The notes: generated by a model from the letters alone, not told the origin. 64,000 bases of DNA from Saccharibacillus deserti (GCF_013618475.1 NZ_JABJVN010000008.1:62001-126000), one strand, 5' to 3'; counted from the first letter of the stretch, positions 51,650-60,745 are shown. Program-made: numbers and translations.

Positions 51650-53008
51650 ATGGAAAAATCGTTCAAATTGCGTTTGGCGATCGAAAAGGAAATGGCCAAA
51701 CAGGGCTATAACTTCTCGACACTAAGCGAAAAATCGGGGCTCAACCGAGGCGTATTCAGTGCCATTTTGAATAACACGCCTCCCAAACCCGTATCTTTTC
51801 ACCAGCTTGAAACGCTCACTACAGCTCTTGGGATGCCGCCGGGTTGGCTGTTCGACGAGTATGTCGGCGAATGTTTTTACGAAGGCAAACCGAACAGACG
51901 GCGGATCGAACCTTTTCTGCTTGCGTGTTCGGAGCTGGGCCGGACCGATCTGGTGCGCAGCGTGCTCAAACGGCTGCTTGAAGATCTGAAATATGTCCCG
52001 TTTGTGTTTGAAAAAGGCGAAGAACTGTTCATGGCCGGCAAATCCGTTCAGTCCGCGCCGTTCTACGAAAGTGTGATCGAGCATGAAAAACACCAGCGTT
52101 CGGCGCGGCTGTCGGTCAGCCATTATCGCCTGCTGCGGGCCAGACTCGGCGACGACGGCGAAGAGAATCTCAAAGCGGCCGTACAATTCGAGCCTTTCCG
52201 CTCTCTGCTGCCGGGCCGCCTGAAGCTCGATGCACTGATCCGCCTGAGCAATCTATATTACGAGCTGGGCAAATATCCCGAGATGGAAGCAGCGGCCGAC
52301 GAGCTGTTCGAAGCCGCTTCGAAGCAGTACGAGGAGATGCGCCGAACCGGTATGCAGTCTCTTCCGGACGACCCTCCGACGCTGCCGAACAAGTCGCTCG
52401 TGTTCTATTACGGCAGCGCTCTGCTCCACAAACAGCTGGCGCTCATCGGACAAGGGCGCTACGAGGAAGCCCGGCCTTACGGGGAACGTTACGGCAATCT
52501 GGAGAATTTCGAGATTATGGACGACGACGGGCGGACCGAAGTCGCCCGATTCAAAGTGTTCGCGGCAGGGAATGCTCTCGATCTGGAACTGCTGCTCGGC
52601 AACTTCTCGATCCTGCCGCAGTACGCCGAATACATGGACCTCTATCCGAACGAATCACTGCTTGGCCTCGTCAATCTGGTGGAAGCCGCGAACCGGTACG
52701 AAGCGGATATCGACGGGCTGCTGGAAGAACGTTACGTCCCGCTCGACACTTATCTGGCGCAAAGGCCGGACAATTATTACCCGGAGCCGATCGTCCGCAG
52801 CACTTTCGCCAGTCTGCATTACCATCTGGCGATTTACCACCGCCGCCGGGGACGCCCCGCCGAATCGGCGGCGCATGTCCGCGAATGCTGGCAGCTGTCG
52901 CAGGAGCTGAACAACCAACAGCACTTTCGCCAGCTCGCTTCGCTGCTCTCCCTGCCTCCGATGTTTATGCCGGGGACCGAGCCCGGCGGCAGGCAGGAAG
53001 CCGAATAA
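51650..53008 (+). CDS. HTH-TPR receptor, third paralogue, no peptide partner seen
   Basis: A 452-residue protein, the closest relative of the first receptor in its N-terminal half: NFSTLSEKSGLNRGVFSAIL, then ECFYEGKPNRRRIEPFLLACSELGR. The TPR-like part includes VSHYRLLRARLGDDGEENLKAA, close to the same place in the first receptor. AAGAGGTG precedes the ATG. It ends the operon before a strong shared terminator and has no small gene behind it. Shared N-termini with differing C-termini suggest the three recognise similar DNA but different signals. Confidence 0.83.
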   Translation: MEKSFKLRLAIEKEMAKQGYNFSTLSEKSGLNRGVFSAILNNTPPKPVSFHQLETLTTALGMPPGWLFDEYVGECFYEGKPNRRRIEPFLLACSELGRTDLVRSVLKRLLEDLKYVPFVFEKGEELFMAGKSVQSAPFYESVIEHEKHQRSARLSVSHYRLLRARLGDDGEENLKAAVQFEPFRSLLPGRLKLDALIRLSNLYYELGKYPEMEAAADELFEAASKQYEEMRRTGMQSLPDDPPTLPNKSLVFYYGSALLHKQLALIGQGRYEEARPYGERYGNLENFEIMDDDGRTEVARFKVFAAGNALDLELLLGNFSILPQYAEYMDLYPNESLLGLVNLVEAANRYEADIDGLLEERYVPLDTYLAQRPDNYYPEPIVRSTFASLHYHLAIYHRRRGRPAESAAHVRECWQLSQELNNQQHFRQLASLLSLPPMFMPGTEPGGRQEAE

Positions 53009-53025
53009 GCAGCGGAAAAACAAAC

Positions 53026-53069
53026 AAAAAGCGCCGTCAAACGGAGAGATTCCGTTTGACGGCGCTTTT
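53026..53069. terminator. Terminator after the receptor operon and after the SGNH-like gene
   Basis: Perfect 20-base stem AAAAAGCGCCGTCAAACGGA with its complement; T-runs on both strands. Confidence 0.95.
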
Positions 53070-53070
53070 G

Positions 53071-54522
53071 CTATTCGGCAGATTTCGTTTCGATCCGAAG
53101 TTCTTTCAAGTAATCCCCGGGTTCGGTCACCTCGAGCGATTTTGCAAACACTTCGGCGGTCGGTTCAGCGGCCACCATCATGCTGCCGCCGAGATTCTGC
53201 ATCTCGTAACCGAGATCGATCGTCCGGGCGCCGGCTGCGTCCTCGCCGGTTTGCACGACCATCTCGGCGCTGCCTTTGTTCAGCGTAGCCGTAACTTCGC
53301 CTTTGCGCAGCTTGACGACGCTTGTACCGTCGAAGCCGAATTCCACGCCAAGCGCTGCGGCCAGCTCTTTGACCGGCACCAGGATCCGTCCTTCGCGTAC
53401 CTGCGCCGGAACGCCGAATTCCACTTCCTTGCCGTCGACGTACACGAACAGGCTGAATGCGCCGCTCTCCATGTCCACGGCCAGATGCGCAAGCTGGCTT
53501 TCGAGTTCTTCGTTGAACTTGTCCACGTTTTCGGCCGTCACCAGATGTTTGCCTTCGGCGATTTCGCGGATAATCCGTTCATTGACGGCCTGACTGTGGT
53601 GGGACAGGTCTTTGTACTGGCTTAAATCGTAGGTGATCGAAGTATCTTCCTGAAAATCGTACACTTTGACGTTCGGATACTGGCTGAACTGCTCGAACAT
53701 ATACTTTTTCATCGCATATTGGTTCTCGGCCCGTACCGGATTTGTCTCCGCCCATACCTGCTGACGCAAAATCGTGTACGGCGGATAATAAAACGTGAAT
53801 TCGACGTCCGGATGGGCTTTGATTAGGCTCAGCACATACTTGTCGAACACGGATTTCACATTGTCGAGGGAAAACTCGTTTTTGCCGTATCCGACCTCTT
53901 TGATCCGGGCTTTCTCCCAAGTCTGCAAAACGGCCTGCTGGCTGTATTTGGCCGACTTGTCCCAGTTGCGCAGCGTATCGAGATTCCGGTACGCTTTGTA
54001 ATCGTCGGCCGGCAGGGTGAGCGCTCCGACGGCCTGCTTGACGTTCGAAATATTGAACAGATACTCATAGTCGTTCAACGGATTGTTATCGTACATATAC
54101 ATCGGCATATTGACCGGCTCGGCATCCAGGTCCTGACGCATCGCAAAGTAATCCAGTCCCCAGAGGACGCGTTTTACTTTTCCGGTATCGAGGGCCAGCT
54201 TTCCGACCGTGCTTTGTTCCATGGCGGTCGAACCTTCGATCGACAGCTTCATCACTTCCCCGCCGATCACGCTCTCCACATCCGAAGGTACGAAATTCTG
54301 CGTCATCGAGCTGCCGAGAACGATCGTATCGTAATCGTAGCTGCGGGCAAGACCGGCATTTTGATAACGTTCCTGCGACGAGAACAGCACCGGGTAAAAA
54401 GACGCTTTCCGGTACATCTGAAGCGGATCGACGATATACATGAACGAACCGACCAGCAGCGCGAACACCAGCGTGGCGGCGGCGAATTTGATTAAAAACT
54501 TGCGGTAACCTTTGTTATCCAT
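53071..54522 (-). CDS. AlgJ/DHHW-type SGNH protein with a copper-amine-oxidase-like C-terminal domain
   Basis: A 483-residue secreted, membrane-anchored protein. One N-terminal helix (FAAATLVFALLVGSFMYIV) precedes an SGNH-type core: VLGSSMTQNF looks like the block with the nucleophile serine, and DLSHHSQAVNERI may hold the catalytic histidine. The last 120 residues resemble the copper amine oxidase N-terminal-like domain found in many Paenibacillus surface proteins (EGRILVPVKELAAALGVEFGFDG). It pairs with an MBOAT gene 31 bases upstream, as in alginate- or wall-polymer O-acetylation systems. The acceptor polymer is unknown. Confidence 0.82.
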   Translation of the reverse strand: MDNKGYRKFLIKFAAATLVFALLVGSFMYIVDPLQMYRKASFYPVLFSSQERYQNAGLARSYDYDTIVLGSSMTQNFVPSDVESVIGGEVMKLSIEGSTAMEQSTVGKLALDTGKVKRVLWGLDYFAMRQDLDAEPVNMPMYMYDNNPLNDYEYLFNISNVKQAVGALTLPADDYKAYRNLDTLRNWDKSAKYSQQAVLQTWEKARIKEVGYGKNEFSLDNVKSVFDKYVLSLIKAHPDVEFTFYYPPYTILRQQVWAETNPVRAENQYAMKKYMFEQFSQYPNVKVYDFQEDTSITYDLSQYKDLSHHSQAVNERIIREIAEGKHLVTAENVDKFNEELESQLAHLAVDMESGAFSLFVYVDGKEVEFGVPAQVREGRILVPVKELAAALGVEFGFDGTSVVKLRKGEVTATLNKGSAEMVVQTGEDAAGARTIDLGYEMQNLGGSMMVAAEPTAEVFAKSLEVTEPGDYLKELRIETKSAE

Positions 54523-54553
54523 AACCTTCCCCCATGACGAACCGAATCCTTAT

Positions 54554-55948
54554 TCAGAAATTGAAGTAGAGGAATTCGCTGATTTGGTTGAAATAAAGAA
54601 GCGAGACGATGAAGAGGGCAGCTGCGAATACGGCCCGGCCGAACGTCGGTTTGAAACGTTCCGTCAATTCGATCGAGTTGCGCGCGAAGAGAGCGATCAG
54701 CAGCGCAGCCGCGACAAGCGGCAGGCCGGCGGTCAGCAGATCCGGAGGCAGGATCACGCCGCTCATTCCGAACATGCCTTTGAGAATACGTACACCGTCG
54801 GACCAATGCTGCGCCCGGAAGAAGACCCAGGCGATATTGACGAAGTTGAACGTAATAAACCAGCCGACATACTTGTTCATCTTGATGCCCGTCAGCTGCC
54901 ACAGACGCTGGACGACCTGCGCGGCTCCGTGCATCGCTCCCCAGATGATAAAGGTCCAGCCTGCTCCGTGCCAGAATCCGCCGATCAGGAAGGTCAGGAA
55001 CAAGTTGATATAGGTCCGCGTCGTGCCTTTGCGGTTGCCTCCGAGCGGGATATAAATGTAATCCTTCAGGAAGCGGCTGAGCGTCATATGCCATCTCGCC
55101 CAGAAGTCCTTGATGCTTGTGCCTTTGTACGGCGAATTGAAGTTGACCGGCAGCTTGATGTTGAAGATCAGGCCAAGGCCGATCGCCATATCGGAATAGG
55201 CGCTGAAGTCGAAGTACAGCTGGCCGGTGTAGGCAAGCGACGTCGTCCAGGCTTCCACCAAATGCAGCGGCTGGCCGCTGTCGAAACCCGCGGTTGCGAT
55301 CGGGGCCAGCAGATCCGCAATAATGACCTTTTTGAACAAACCGATACAGAAAATGAAAATCCCGCGCGAAATATTGTCGGCCCGGATCCGTTTGCCTTCC
55401 GGGTCGTCGAACTGCGGCATCATTTCTTTGTGGTGAAGAATCGGACCGGCAATCAAATGCGGGAAAAACGTAACAAACAAAATGTAGTTGGCGATGTTGT
55501 ACTCTTTGACCTTGCCGCGATACGCGTCGACGAGGTAGGCGAGCTGGGTGAACGTGAAGAAACTGATGCCGAGCGGCAGCACGATATGCAGCAGCGAAGC
55601 GTCCTGTCCGAGCAGTCCGTTGTAATTGTCGATAAAGAAGTCGGCGTATTTGTAATAGCCGAGCAGTCCCACGTCACCGACTACGCCAAGAATCAGCAGC
55701 CAGCGGCCTTTGTGGTTCACTCCGTCCGCGTTGATATGGCTGAGACCCCGTCCGACGATATAGTTGAACGCGATCGAGCCCAGAATCAGCGGCAGGTACC
55801 GGGCATCTTCATAGGCGTAAAAGAACAATGAAGCCAGCGCCATCCAGATCTTGGCCATGTTGTAGAGCTTGAACCGGTTCAGCGCGAAATAGCCGATAAA
55901 GACGACCGGCAGATACGCAAAAATAAACTCGTAAGAATTGAAAAGCAC
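54554..55948 (-). CDS. MBOAT-family O-acyltransferase (AlgI/DltB-like)
   Basis: A 464-residue membrane protein with about eleven helices. The catalytic histidine lies in GGFWHGAGW, and WARWHMTLSRFLKDYIYIPLGGNRKG is the MBOAT core. AlgI-like proteins move acetyl groups from the cytosol to an SGNH partner, which modifies an exported polysaccharide. The start is GTG 55948 after GGAAGGG, giving MLFNSYEFIF, the usual beginning of this family. The following gene encodes the likely partner. Confidence 0.93.
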   Translation of the reverse strand: MLFNSYEFIFAYLPVVFIGYFALNRFKLYNMAKIWMALASLFFYAYEDARYLPLILGSIAFNYIVGRGLSHINADGVNHKGRWLLILGVVGDVGLLGYYKYADFFIDNYNGLLGQDASLLHIVLPLGISFFTFTQLAYLVDAYRGKVKEYNIANYILFVTFFPHLIAGPILHHKEMMPQFDDPEGKRIRADNISRGIFIFCIGLFKKVIIADLLAPIATAGFDSGQPLHLVEAWTTSLAYTGQLYFDFSAYSDMAIGLGLIFNIKLPVNFNSPYKGTSIKDFWARWHMTLSRFLKDYIYIPLGGNRKGTTRTYINLFLTFLIGGFWHGAGWTFIIWGAMHGAAQVVQRLWQLTGIKMNKYVGWFITFNFVNIAWVFFRAQHWSDGVRILKGMFGMSGVILPPDLLTAGLPLVAAALLIALFARNSIELTERFKPTFGRAVFAAALFIVSLLYFNQISEFLYFNF

Positions 55949-56145
55949 GTCTTCCCTTCCTCTCTTCGCTCCGCGTTCCTTCAAAGGGCGGACGCGGAGC
56001 GCTGCGATTGCGAGACTTACCCATTAAGCAAATTAAAAAGAACAGGCAAAAACGAACGAAAACGCCGCTTCGGCACAACGCCCATTATACCTATTGGACG
56101 CCCGCCGAAGCAACGCAGTCGGACAAAATTAAACGTTTATTCCGC

Positions 56146-57141
56146 TTAAACGCTTTTCTCCGCTTGCAAGAAGCGTTCCCAGCCGTCCCGAAGATTGTCG
56201 TGGGCCCACTGCGTATGGTCCGAGCCGAACCCCCGATAATCGCATTCCACACGCATGACGAGGTCCAGATACATCGGATAAAGCGCCCGGCGTACCGCCT
56301 GCGAGCGTTCGCTTCCTTCCGGAAGCCTAGGAGCGAACGCGGCGTCGGCCGCTTTGTACCCCGCTTCAAAAGCCGGGGAATAACCGAATTTGCCGAAGCC
56401 GTATTCCATCAGCGGATCGGCCCATAAAGCCCGTTCGAAGTCGATCAGGCTCTGTGCCTGTCCGTCTCGGACGAATACGTTCCCCGGCCATGAATCCCAA
56501 TGAATCAAGCGGGGCGTCTTCACTTCGCGCAGGGCGTCCCGGCAGAGTTCAAGCTGCACGCCAAGCTCTTCGTACGCCATCGGAAGCTCGACTCCCGCAT
56601 CCCGGCCGTCCTGCATGACATCGTGCATCAGCGCGATAAACACGCCGTCCCATGCCGGGCCATTCGAAGCATTCGGCAGATAATAACCGAACTCCCGGCC
56701 TTCGATCCCGTGGATCTGCCGGAAATACCCGCCGAGCCGCGTATCGATTGAAACCCGGATTTCTTCGGACAATTCTTCGCGCGCTTTGTCGTAGGTGGTT
56801 CCCGTCAGGTTTTCCATCAAAAAATATTCGCAGGGCACAATCGTTCTCGAGTCATCGTAGCTGTAAATGTCCGGCAGGGGAACCGTACCCAATGCTTGGA
56901 TGCGGCGCATCGCTTCGACTTCGGTTCGCATCAATCCCCGCTCGCAGCGCATCCGGCCTTCTTCGGACTCCGCCGCAACCTTGAGCACGGCCAAACGGCC
57001 GTCGGCCAGTTCCAGCTTGTAGGCGGAGTTCGCCCAGCCTTCGTTCAATTCTTCAAATTGTGCGCAGCCGCAGCCGAATGCTTTTTCGCTGATCCGCCCA
57101 ATCTCTGCCGCCGTCAATTTTCGTTTCGTTACGCTTTCCAT
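56146..57141 (-). CDS. Phosphotransferase family protein (APH/ChoK-like)
   Basis: A 331-residue kinase-like protein with the Brenner motif IHWDSWPGNVFV and the metal site SLIDFERALWADPLMEYGF. The N-terminal lobe has LADGRLAVLKVA with a likely ATP-binding lysine. Substrate unknown; the family covers aminoglycoside, choline, homoserine and fructosamine kinases. GGAGGCG precedes the ATG. It is not closely similar to the other phosphotransferase at 35.6 kb. The 55949-56145 gap holds no gene that I see. Confidence 0.85.
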   Translation of the reverse strand: MESVTKRKLTAAEIGRISEKAFGCGCAQFEELNEGWANSAYKLELADGRLAVLKVAAESEEGRMRCERGLMRTEVEAMRRIQALGTVPLPDIYSYDDSRTIVPCEYFLMENLTGTTYDKAREELSEEIRVSIDTRLGGYFRQIHGIEGREFGYYLPNASNGPAWDGVFIALMHDVMQDGRDAGVELPMAYEELGVQLELCRDALREVKTPRLIHWDSWPGNVFVRDGQAQSLIDFERALWADPLMEYGFGKFGYSPAFEAGYKAADAAFAPRLPEGSERSQAVRRALYPMYLDLVMRVECDYRGFGSDHTQWAHDNLRDGWERFLQAEKSV

Positions 57142-57253
57142 TTGTTCGCCTCCGCCGTTTTATCGCGAGCCGCGAGTATTCTTTCTTTTTCCTGTTCCTG
57201 CCTGTTATTCATTTCTCCAAATCACCCGGCAACCCTTTTTTGGATCTGCAAAA

Positions 57254-57278
57254 GATTAAATCTCGCGGAGGTGGGTAA
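57254..57278 (+). promoter_or_regulatory. Sigma-B-like promoter of the manganese catalase
   Basis: GATTAA, 13 bases, GGGTAA, against the sigma-B pattern GTTTAA-N12-14-GGGTAT. It lies 130 bases before the gene; catalase YdbD of Bacillus subtilis belongs to the sigma-B regulon. Confidence 0.5.
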
Positions 57279-57409
57279 AACAATAGCGGAAGCAGGAAAA
57301 AGGAACTCTTAATCCATATTTTCAACTTTTTGCATCTCCGTCGGCACAGTCGATCGTCACCGAATCTGTCAGCCAGAAATCGATTTTACAATCGCGAGGA
57401 GGAATTGCA

Positions 57410-58276
57410 ATGTTTATTCACATGAAAGAACTCCAGTACCATGCCAGACCGGAAAAGCCGGACCCGATCTTCGCCAAAAAGCTTCAGGAAGTGCTCGGCG
57501 GCCAATACGGCGAAATGTCGGTAATGATGCAGTACCTGTTCCAGGGTTGGAACTGTCGCGCCGATCAGAAATACCGCGATATGCTCCTGGATATCGGTAC
57601 GGAAGAAATCGGCCACGTCGAGATGCTGACCACCATGATCGCGCAGCTGCTGGATGGCGCACCGGTCGACCAGCTCGAAAAAGCGGCCAAAGACCCGCTG
57701 ATCGAAGCGGCTTTGGGCGGCATGAACCCGCAGCACCTGATCGTGTCCGGCCTCGGCGCAACGCCGACGGACAGCGTAGGCTTCCCTTGGAATTCGCGCT
57801 ACATCGTAGCCAGCGGCAACCTGCTTGCCGATTTCCGCGCGAACCTTAACGCCGAGTCCCAAGGACGCCTGCAGGTCGCCCGTCTGTACGAAATGACGAC
57901 CGATCCCGGCGTACGCAAAATGATGAGTTTCATGCTGGCACGCGATACGATGCACCAGAACCAGTGGATGGCGGCTATCGCCGAGCTGGAAGCCATGGAA
58001 GGCAAAATCGTACCGGCTTCGTTCCCTCGCGAACTGGAGCTGCAGGAAGTTTCGCATCAGTACATGAACTTCTCCGAAGGAGAAGAAAGCGCCGAAGGTC
58101 CTTGGGCCAGCGGACCGGCTCCGGACAACGAAGGCAGCTTCGAATACGTGGCCAAGCCTCAGGCTATGGGCGAAAAACCGATGCTCAAGCCGGCTCCGGA
58201 CTTCATGTTCTCCCGCCCGGGCGCACTGCCGAACTTGACAAACGAAGGAACCACATCCGGCAAAGGACTGTTCTAA
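57410..58276 (+). CDS. Manganese catalase
   Basis: A non-haem catalase of 288 residues that breaks down hydrogen peroxide at a di-manganese centre. Metal-ligand regions are seen in the four-helix bundle: GGQYGEMSVMMQYLFQ, TEEIGHVEML and LARDTMHQNQW. The C-terminal arm (FMFSRPGALPNLTNEG) wraps the partner subunit in known structures. It resembles YdbD and spore-coat CotJC. GAGGAGGAA precedes the ATG, and a sigma-B-like promoter lies upstream. A terminator follows. Confidence 0.95.
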   Translation: MFIHMKELQYHARPEKPDPIFAKKLQEVLGGQYGEMSVMMQYLFQGWNCRADQKYRDMLLDIGTEEIGHVEMLTTMIAQLLDGAPVDQLEKAAKDPLIEAALGGMNPQHLIVSGLGATPTDSVGFPWNSRYIVASGNLLADFRANLNAESQGRLQVARLYEMTTDPGVRKMMSFMLARDTMHQNQWMAAIAELEAMEGKIVPASFPRELELQEVSHQYMNFSEGEESAEGPWASGPAPDNEGSFEYVAKPQAMGEKPMLKPAPDFMFSRPGALPNLTNEGTTSGKGLF

Positions 58277-58370
58277 TCCCCCGTACGGTACTTGTACCGG
58301 GTGGACGGAATCGCTCTCCGATACCGGAATCCATATCGGACACCCCGCAGCTTGAAAGGTGTCCTCATTC

Positions 58371-58403
58371 GAAAAGGCCGTCCCTTGAGGGACGGCCTTT
58401 TCG
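58371..58403 (+). terminator. Terminator of the manganese catalase
   Basis: GAAAAGGCCGTCCCT / GGGACGGCCTTTTC with a 3-base loop. Confidence 0.9.
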
Positions 58404-58445
58404 GCGCCATGGGAACCGGGGCTGCGGCGCGCTTCCCTGCTGCAG

Positions 58446-58637
58446 GCGAAATAACTGCGTATAGGCATCTATTTCGCTTAATTTGTCCGTTAAAGTTCAA
58501 ATAGCTGCAGGAAAGCCGTTATTTGAAGCTATCTCGACCTCTACAGGCTTTACTGCGCCAAATAGCGGTCCGGGTGCAGCTATTTCTCGTTTATCTTGCA
58601 CAAGCCACGGAATAACTGCTGTCCTGCAGTTATTCCG
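58446..58637. repeat. Array of four related palindromes
   Basis: Four hairpins in a row with AATA-centred arms: GCGAAATA / TATTTCGC (58446-58477), TTCAAATA / TATTTGAA (58496-58527), AAATAGC / GCTATTT (58560-58585), CGGAATAACTGC / GCAGTTATTCCG (58608-58637). Centres are 50, 61 and 50 bases apart. They lie between convergent genes, just after the ABC-F stop. Confidence 0.8.
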
Positions 58638-58672
58638 CATCGGCCCGCTGCAGATCCGCTTGGGACGTCCGG

Positions 58673-60745
58673 CTACACGTCCGCAAGGGCCATCCAAGCT
58701 TCCGTCAGCGCGTCGATCTGCGCGTCCAAAGCTTCTTTCTCCGCCAGCCATTCGCTTAGGCGCTGCGCATCCAGCGCATGCGCCGGATCGGCCAGCGCTT
58801 CGCCAAGCTCCGCTGCGCGAACTTCCAGTTCGGCAATTTCCCGCTCCAGCTTCGCGGGATCGCGGCGCGGAGCCGCGGCGCGTGTCCGGCCGCCGCCCGA
58901 AGACGCGGCTTCCCGGCCGGGCTTCGCGCCGGCCCGCGGCGGCCCGTGCGTCTCTGCCGCCCCGCTCCCGTGTACCCGCTCGCCGCCCCGCCCCGCTTCG
59001 CCGGACGCATCGGCTGCGCCGGCACTGCCTTTCGGCCCGGCAGGTACGGCCGACGCCCCCTGTCCGCTCCGCGAGCCTGCGGCCTGCTTCACGTTCCCTG
59101 CATCCATGTCCCCGGCGCTTCTGCGCTCCGCCTTCTGCCGCTCCGCGCGGTAATCGTCATACCCGCCGAGCGTGCTGCCAAGTGCGCCTCCCTCCAGCGC
59201 CCAGACGCGCCGCGCAATCCGGTTGATGAAGAACCGGTCGTGCGACACGGCCAGAATCGTACCGTCGTATTCTTCCAGCGCTTCCTCGAGCGCTTCTCTT
59301 GACGCGATGTCGAGATGGTTGGTCGGCTCGTCGAGCAGCAGCAGATTCGGTTTCTGCCGCATCAGCACCGCAAGCCTCAGACGGCTCCATTCGCCGCCCG
59401 ACAAGCCGGCCACCGGTTTGAATACGTCTTTGCCGTAGAACAGGAATTTGGCCAGCCGGCCGCGGGCTTCGCCTTCTTCCATGGCCGCCTGCTCTTTGTA
59501 ATAATCGAGCACGCTGGTGCGGTCAGCCGGCGGCGCTTCTTCCTGGGCCAAATAGCCGATCCGAACCCGGGAACCGAGGCGAAGTTCGCCCGCGTCCGGA
59601 CTCTCCAGACCCAGCACCATGCGCATAAGCGTCGTTTTGCCCGCTCCGTTGCCTCCGACAAGCACCGTTTGCTCCCCATACCGCAGCAGCGCGTCCGCCT
59701 GCTCCAGTACGGCCCGGCTGCCGAACGACTTGGATACGCCTTCGAGCACCAGCACTTCTTCCCCCGTGCGCCCGTCCGTTTCCAGGGCCAATCCGATCGC
59801 AGTCTTCTCCAGCACGGGGCGCTTGACCTTTTCCATGCGGTCGAGCACTTTTTGCATGGAGGCGGCTTTGCGGAAAAACTTCGGATTGTCGCCCTGTTTG
59901 CCCCATTCGATCAAGCGTTTGATCGCTTCTTTCATCTGCTTGATCACCTTCTGCTGCTCTTTGTACTCGGCAAATTGACGTAGAAGACGCGCTTCTTTTT
60001 CTTCCCGGTATTTGGTGTACCCGCACGGATACACCGTCGCTTCGCCGTCCTCCAGCTCGATTACTTTCTCCACGGTCTGCGTCAGAAAATACCGGTCGTG
60101 CGAGACCACGACGATCGTGGCCGCGGAATCCCGGATAAAACTTTCCAGCCAAGCCGACGCTTCCATATCGAGATGGTTGGTCGGCTCGTCGAGCAGCAGC
60201 AGATCCGCTTCGCCCAGCAGCAGCGCCGCGAGCGCGACTTTTGTTTTTTCTCCGCCCGACAGCTCCGAGAACGGCCGCCGCCGCTGCGATCCGGGGATAC
60301 CGAGGCCCGAGGCTACCGCATCGATTTTGGACGGAATTTCGTAGCCCCCCGCCCGCTCGAACGTTTCCTGGGCCTCCCCGTATTCGCGCAGCAGCCGCTC
60401 GAGTCTTCCGGCGTCGGCATCGCTCATCTGCATTTCCAGTTCCCGAAGCCGGGTCTGAAGATCCAGGGTCCGTTCGAATACGCCCAGCAGCACTTCTTCG
60501 ACACTGCGGTCTCCGTAGTCCGGGATCTGGTCCAGCACGCCTACTCCGGCGCCCCTGCGCAGGGAAACCGTGCCTTCGTCGGGCTTCTCCGCACCGGACA
60601 GCAGACGGAACAGCGTCGATTTGCCCGCCCCGTTGCCGCCCAGCAGACCGACTTTTTCTCCTTCGTAAATATCGAGTGAAACCTCGCTCAGCACTTCCTC
60701 GGCTCCGTAGAACTTTTTTACCTGATAGCAGTTGATCATTAACAC
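58673..60745 (-). CDS. ABC-F family ATPase with a long low-complexity linker
   Basis: A soluble double-ABC protein of about 690 residues. Each half has Walker A (GGNGAGKST, GGNGAGKTT), the signature (ELSGGEKTK, GLSGGEWSR) and LLLDEPTNHLD. ABC-F proteins act on the ribosome, as translation factors or antibiotic-protection proteins. The linker with REEKEARLLRQFAEYKEQQKV is the family's P-site-tRNA interaction motif region. The tail (about residues 540-640) is Ala, Gly, Arg and Ser rich, then ends with a coiled coil. The start is uncertain: GTG 60745 fits AAAGGA best; ATG 60739 and 60754 are alternatives. Confidence 0.9.
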   Translation of the reverse strand: MLMINCYQVKKFYGAEEVLSEVSLDIYEGEKVGLLGGNGAGKSTLFRLLSGAEKPDEGTVSLRRGAGVGVLDQIPDYGDRSVEEVLLGVFERTLDLQTRLRELEMQMSDADAGRLERLLREYGEAQETFERAGGYEIPSKIDAVASGLGIPGSQRRRPFSELSGGEKTKVALAALLLGEADLLLLDEPTNHLDMEASAWLESFIRDSAATIVVVSHDRYFLTQTVEKVIELEDGEATVYPCGYTKYREEKEARLLRQFAEYKEQQKVIKQMKEAIKRLIEWGKQGDNPKFFRKAASMQKVLDRMEKVKRPVLEKTAIGLALETDGRTGEEVLVLEGVSKSFGSRAVLEQADALLRYGEQTVLVGGNGAGKTTLMRMVLGLESPDAGELRLGSRVRIGYLAQEEAPPADRTSVLDYYKEQAAMEEGEARGRLAKFLFYGKDVFKPVAGLSGGEWSRLRLAVLMRQKPNLLLLDEPTNHLDIASREALEEALEEYDGTILAVSHDRFFINRIARRVWALEGGALGSTLGGYDDYRAERQKAERRSAGDMDAGNVKQAAGSRSGQGASAVPAGPKGSAGAADASGEAGRGGERVHGSGAAETHGPPRAGAKPGREAASSGGGRTRAAAPRRDPAKLEREIAELEVRAAELGEALADPAHALDAQRLSEWLAEKEALDAQIDALTEAWMALADV

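Noticed and set aside
48541-53008. The HTH-TPR genes considered as a prophage arbitrium (AimR) module
   Set aside because: No integrase, AimX-like RNA, attachment site or phage structural gene is visible in the window, so a chromosomal signalling system is preferred.
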